Shown here: in pieces, positions 35,604 to 35,700 of the stretch
Position numbering within the stretch: position 1 is the stretch's first letter
How the letters are laid out: each line of letters opens with the position of its first letter
Origin: Ectopseudomonas mendocina
GTDB taxonomy: Bacteria > Pseudomonadota > Gammaproteobacteria > Pseudomonadales > Pseudomonadaceae
Direction: 5' to 3'
DNA length: 35,700 nucleotides
Assembly (NCBI RefSeq): GCF_007049795.1
Contig: NZ_SCFY01000035.1
Coordinates: 1 to 35,700, forward strand
Program-made: the position numbers and the translations under genes
The notes under the pieces: generated by a model
What the model saw: only the letters and a program-made list of their open reading frames with translations
Database searches by the model: none
What the model was told of the DNA's origin: nothing

Positions 35604-35700
35604 TGATCTTGCCCAGCAACCGTGGACACAGTTTCAAGCACTCATCCGGGCCTCGTAGGCTTGCGGGCTGATGTGCCCCAGCGTGCTATGTCGCCGCTGG
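35604..35700 (-). mobile_element. IS3-family insertion sequence, one end
   Basis: The terminal 97 bases of an insertion sequence whose remainder lies beyond the window. It includes the 3' end of the transposase gene and a 30-base tail reading (outer end first, plus strand) TGATCTTGCCCAGCAACCGT and continuing GGACACAG. IS3-family ends commonly carry the TGGACAC-type sequence close to the tip. The exact tip is uncertain between 35604 and 35612, and the target duplication cannot be checked from one end. Confidence 0.8.
35634..35700 (-). CDS. IS3-family transposase (OrfB), C-terminal end
   Basis: The last 21 codons of a DDE transposase. RRHSTLGHISPQAYEARM is the characteristic ending of IS3-family OrfB (RRHSTLGYLSP-x-x-[YF]E), followed by a TGA at 35634-35636. 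The catalytic DDE residues would lie beyond the window. It runs on the same strand as the transporter it truncates. Confidence 0.88.
   Translation of the reverse strand, partial: QRRHSTLGHISPQAYEARMSA

Noticed and set aside
35600..35641. GTG near 35641 as a genuine start of the DMT transporter
   Set aside because: The codon and the following residues derive from the IS end and overlap the transposase stop; the native N-terminus is missing.

Overview
The window is GC-rich chromosomal DNA from a gamma-proteobacterium, almost certainly Pseudomonas in the broad sense. The evidence is close agreement with Pseudomonas AcsA, the glk-gltR-gtrS-gts glucose block, PlsB, CcoG, the PA1838-type sulfite reductase and many dispersed extragenic palindromes. 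A LamB-type porin beside the glucose transporter points, by inference only, to the P. mendocina/oleovorans side of the genus. No rRNA, tRNA or CRISPR array was seen.

Layout. 1-2.5 kb: 3' end of a TRAP dicarboxylate permease gene, a terminator, then acsA with its own leader and terminator. 2.5-5.1 kb: a chemoreceptor remnant, an EAL phosphodiesterase, a DUF4197 protein and a small Cys-bearing protein. 5.1-8.8 kb (minus): SDR, DUF3833 lipoprotein and chalcone-isomerase-like genes in one unit, preceded by a large acyl-CoA dehydrogenase with its own terminator. 9.2-12.6 kb: a membrane EAL protein, an SH3b/coiled-coil protein and a convergent UbiH-like FAD monooxygenase. 12.7-22.2 kb: glucose locus with HexR box, 21-codon leader ORF, glk, gltR, gtrS, gtsA, gtsB, gtsC, gtsD and a LamB porin. 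22.3-25.4 kb (minus): MocR-type regulator and ccoG. 25.7-29 kb: cysI, DUF934, lrgA and lrgB joined by 4-nt overlaps. 29-31 kb: mqo behind a good sigma-54-like site. 31-34.5 kb (minus): trypsin-like protease and plsB. The end: a DMT transporter whose 5' part has been replaced by the end of an IS3-family element.

How it works together. Much of the window is central carbon metabolism: acetate activation, malate oxidation, and glucose uptake and phosphorylation under HexR and GltR/GtrS. AANAANAA motifs beside the ribosome binding sites of acsA, gtsA and lamB suggest shared Hfq/Crc catabolite repression. Points that do not fit the textbook Pseudomonas picture are: no edd in front of glk (only a short coupled ORF), LamB in place of OprB, a predicted lipoprotein Mqo, and a perfect 19-bp inverted repeat placed almost symmetrically between ccoG and cysI. 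I did not find a clearly new multi-gene system; these regulatory and rearrangement features are the best leads.
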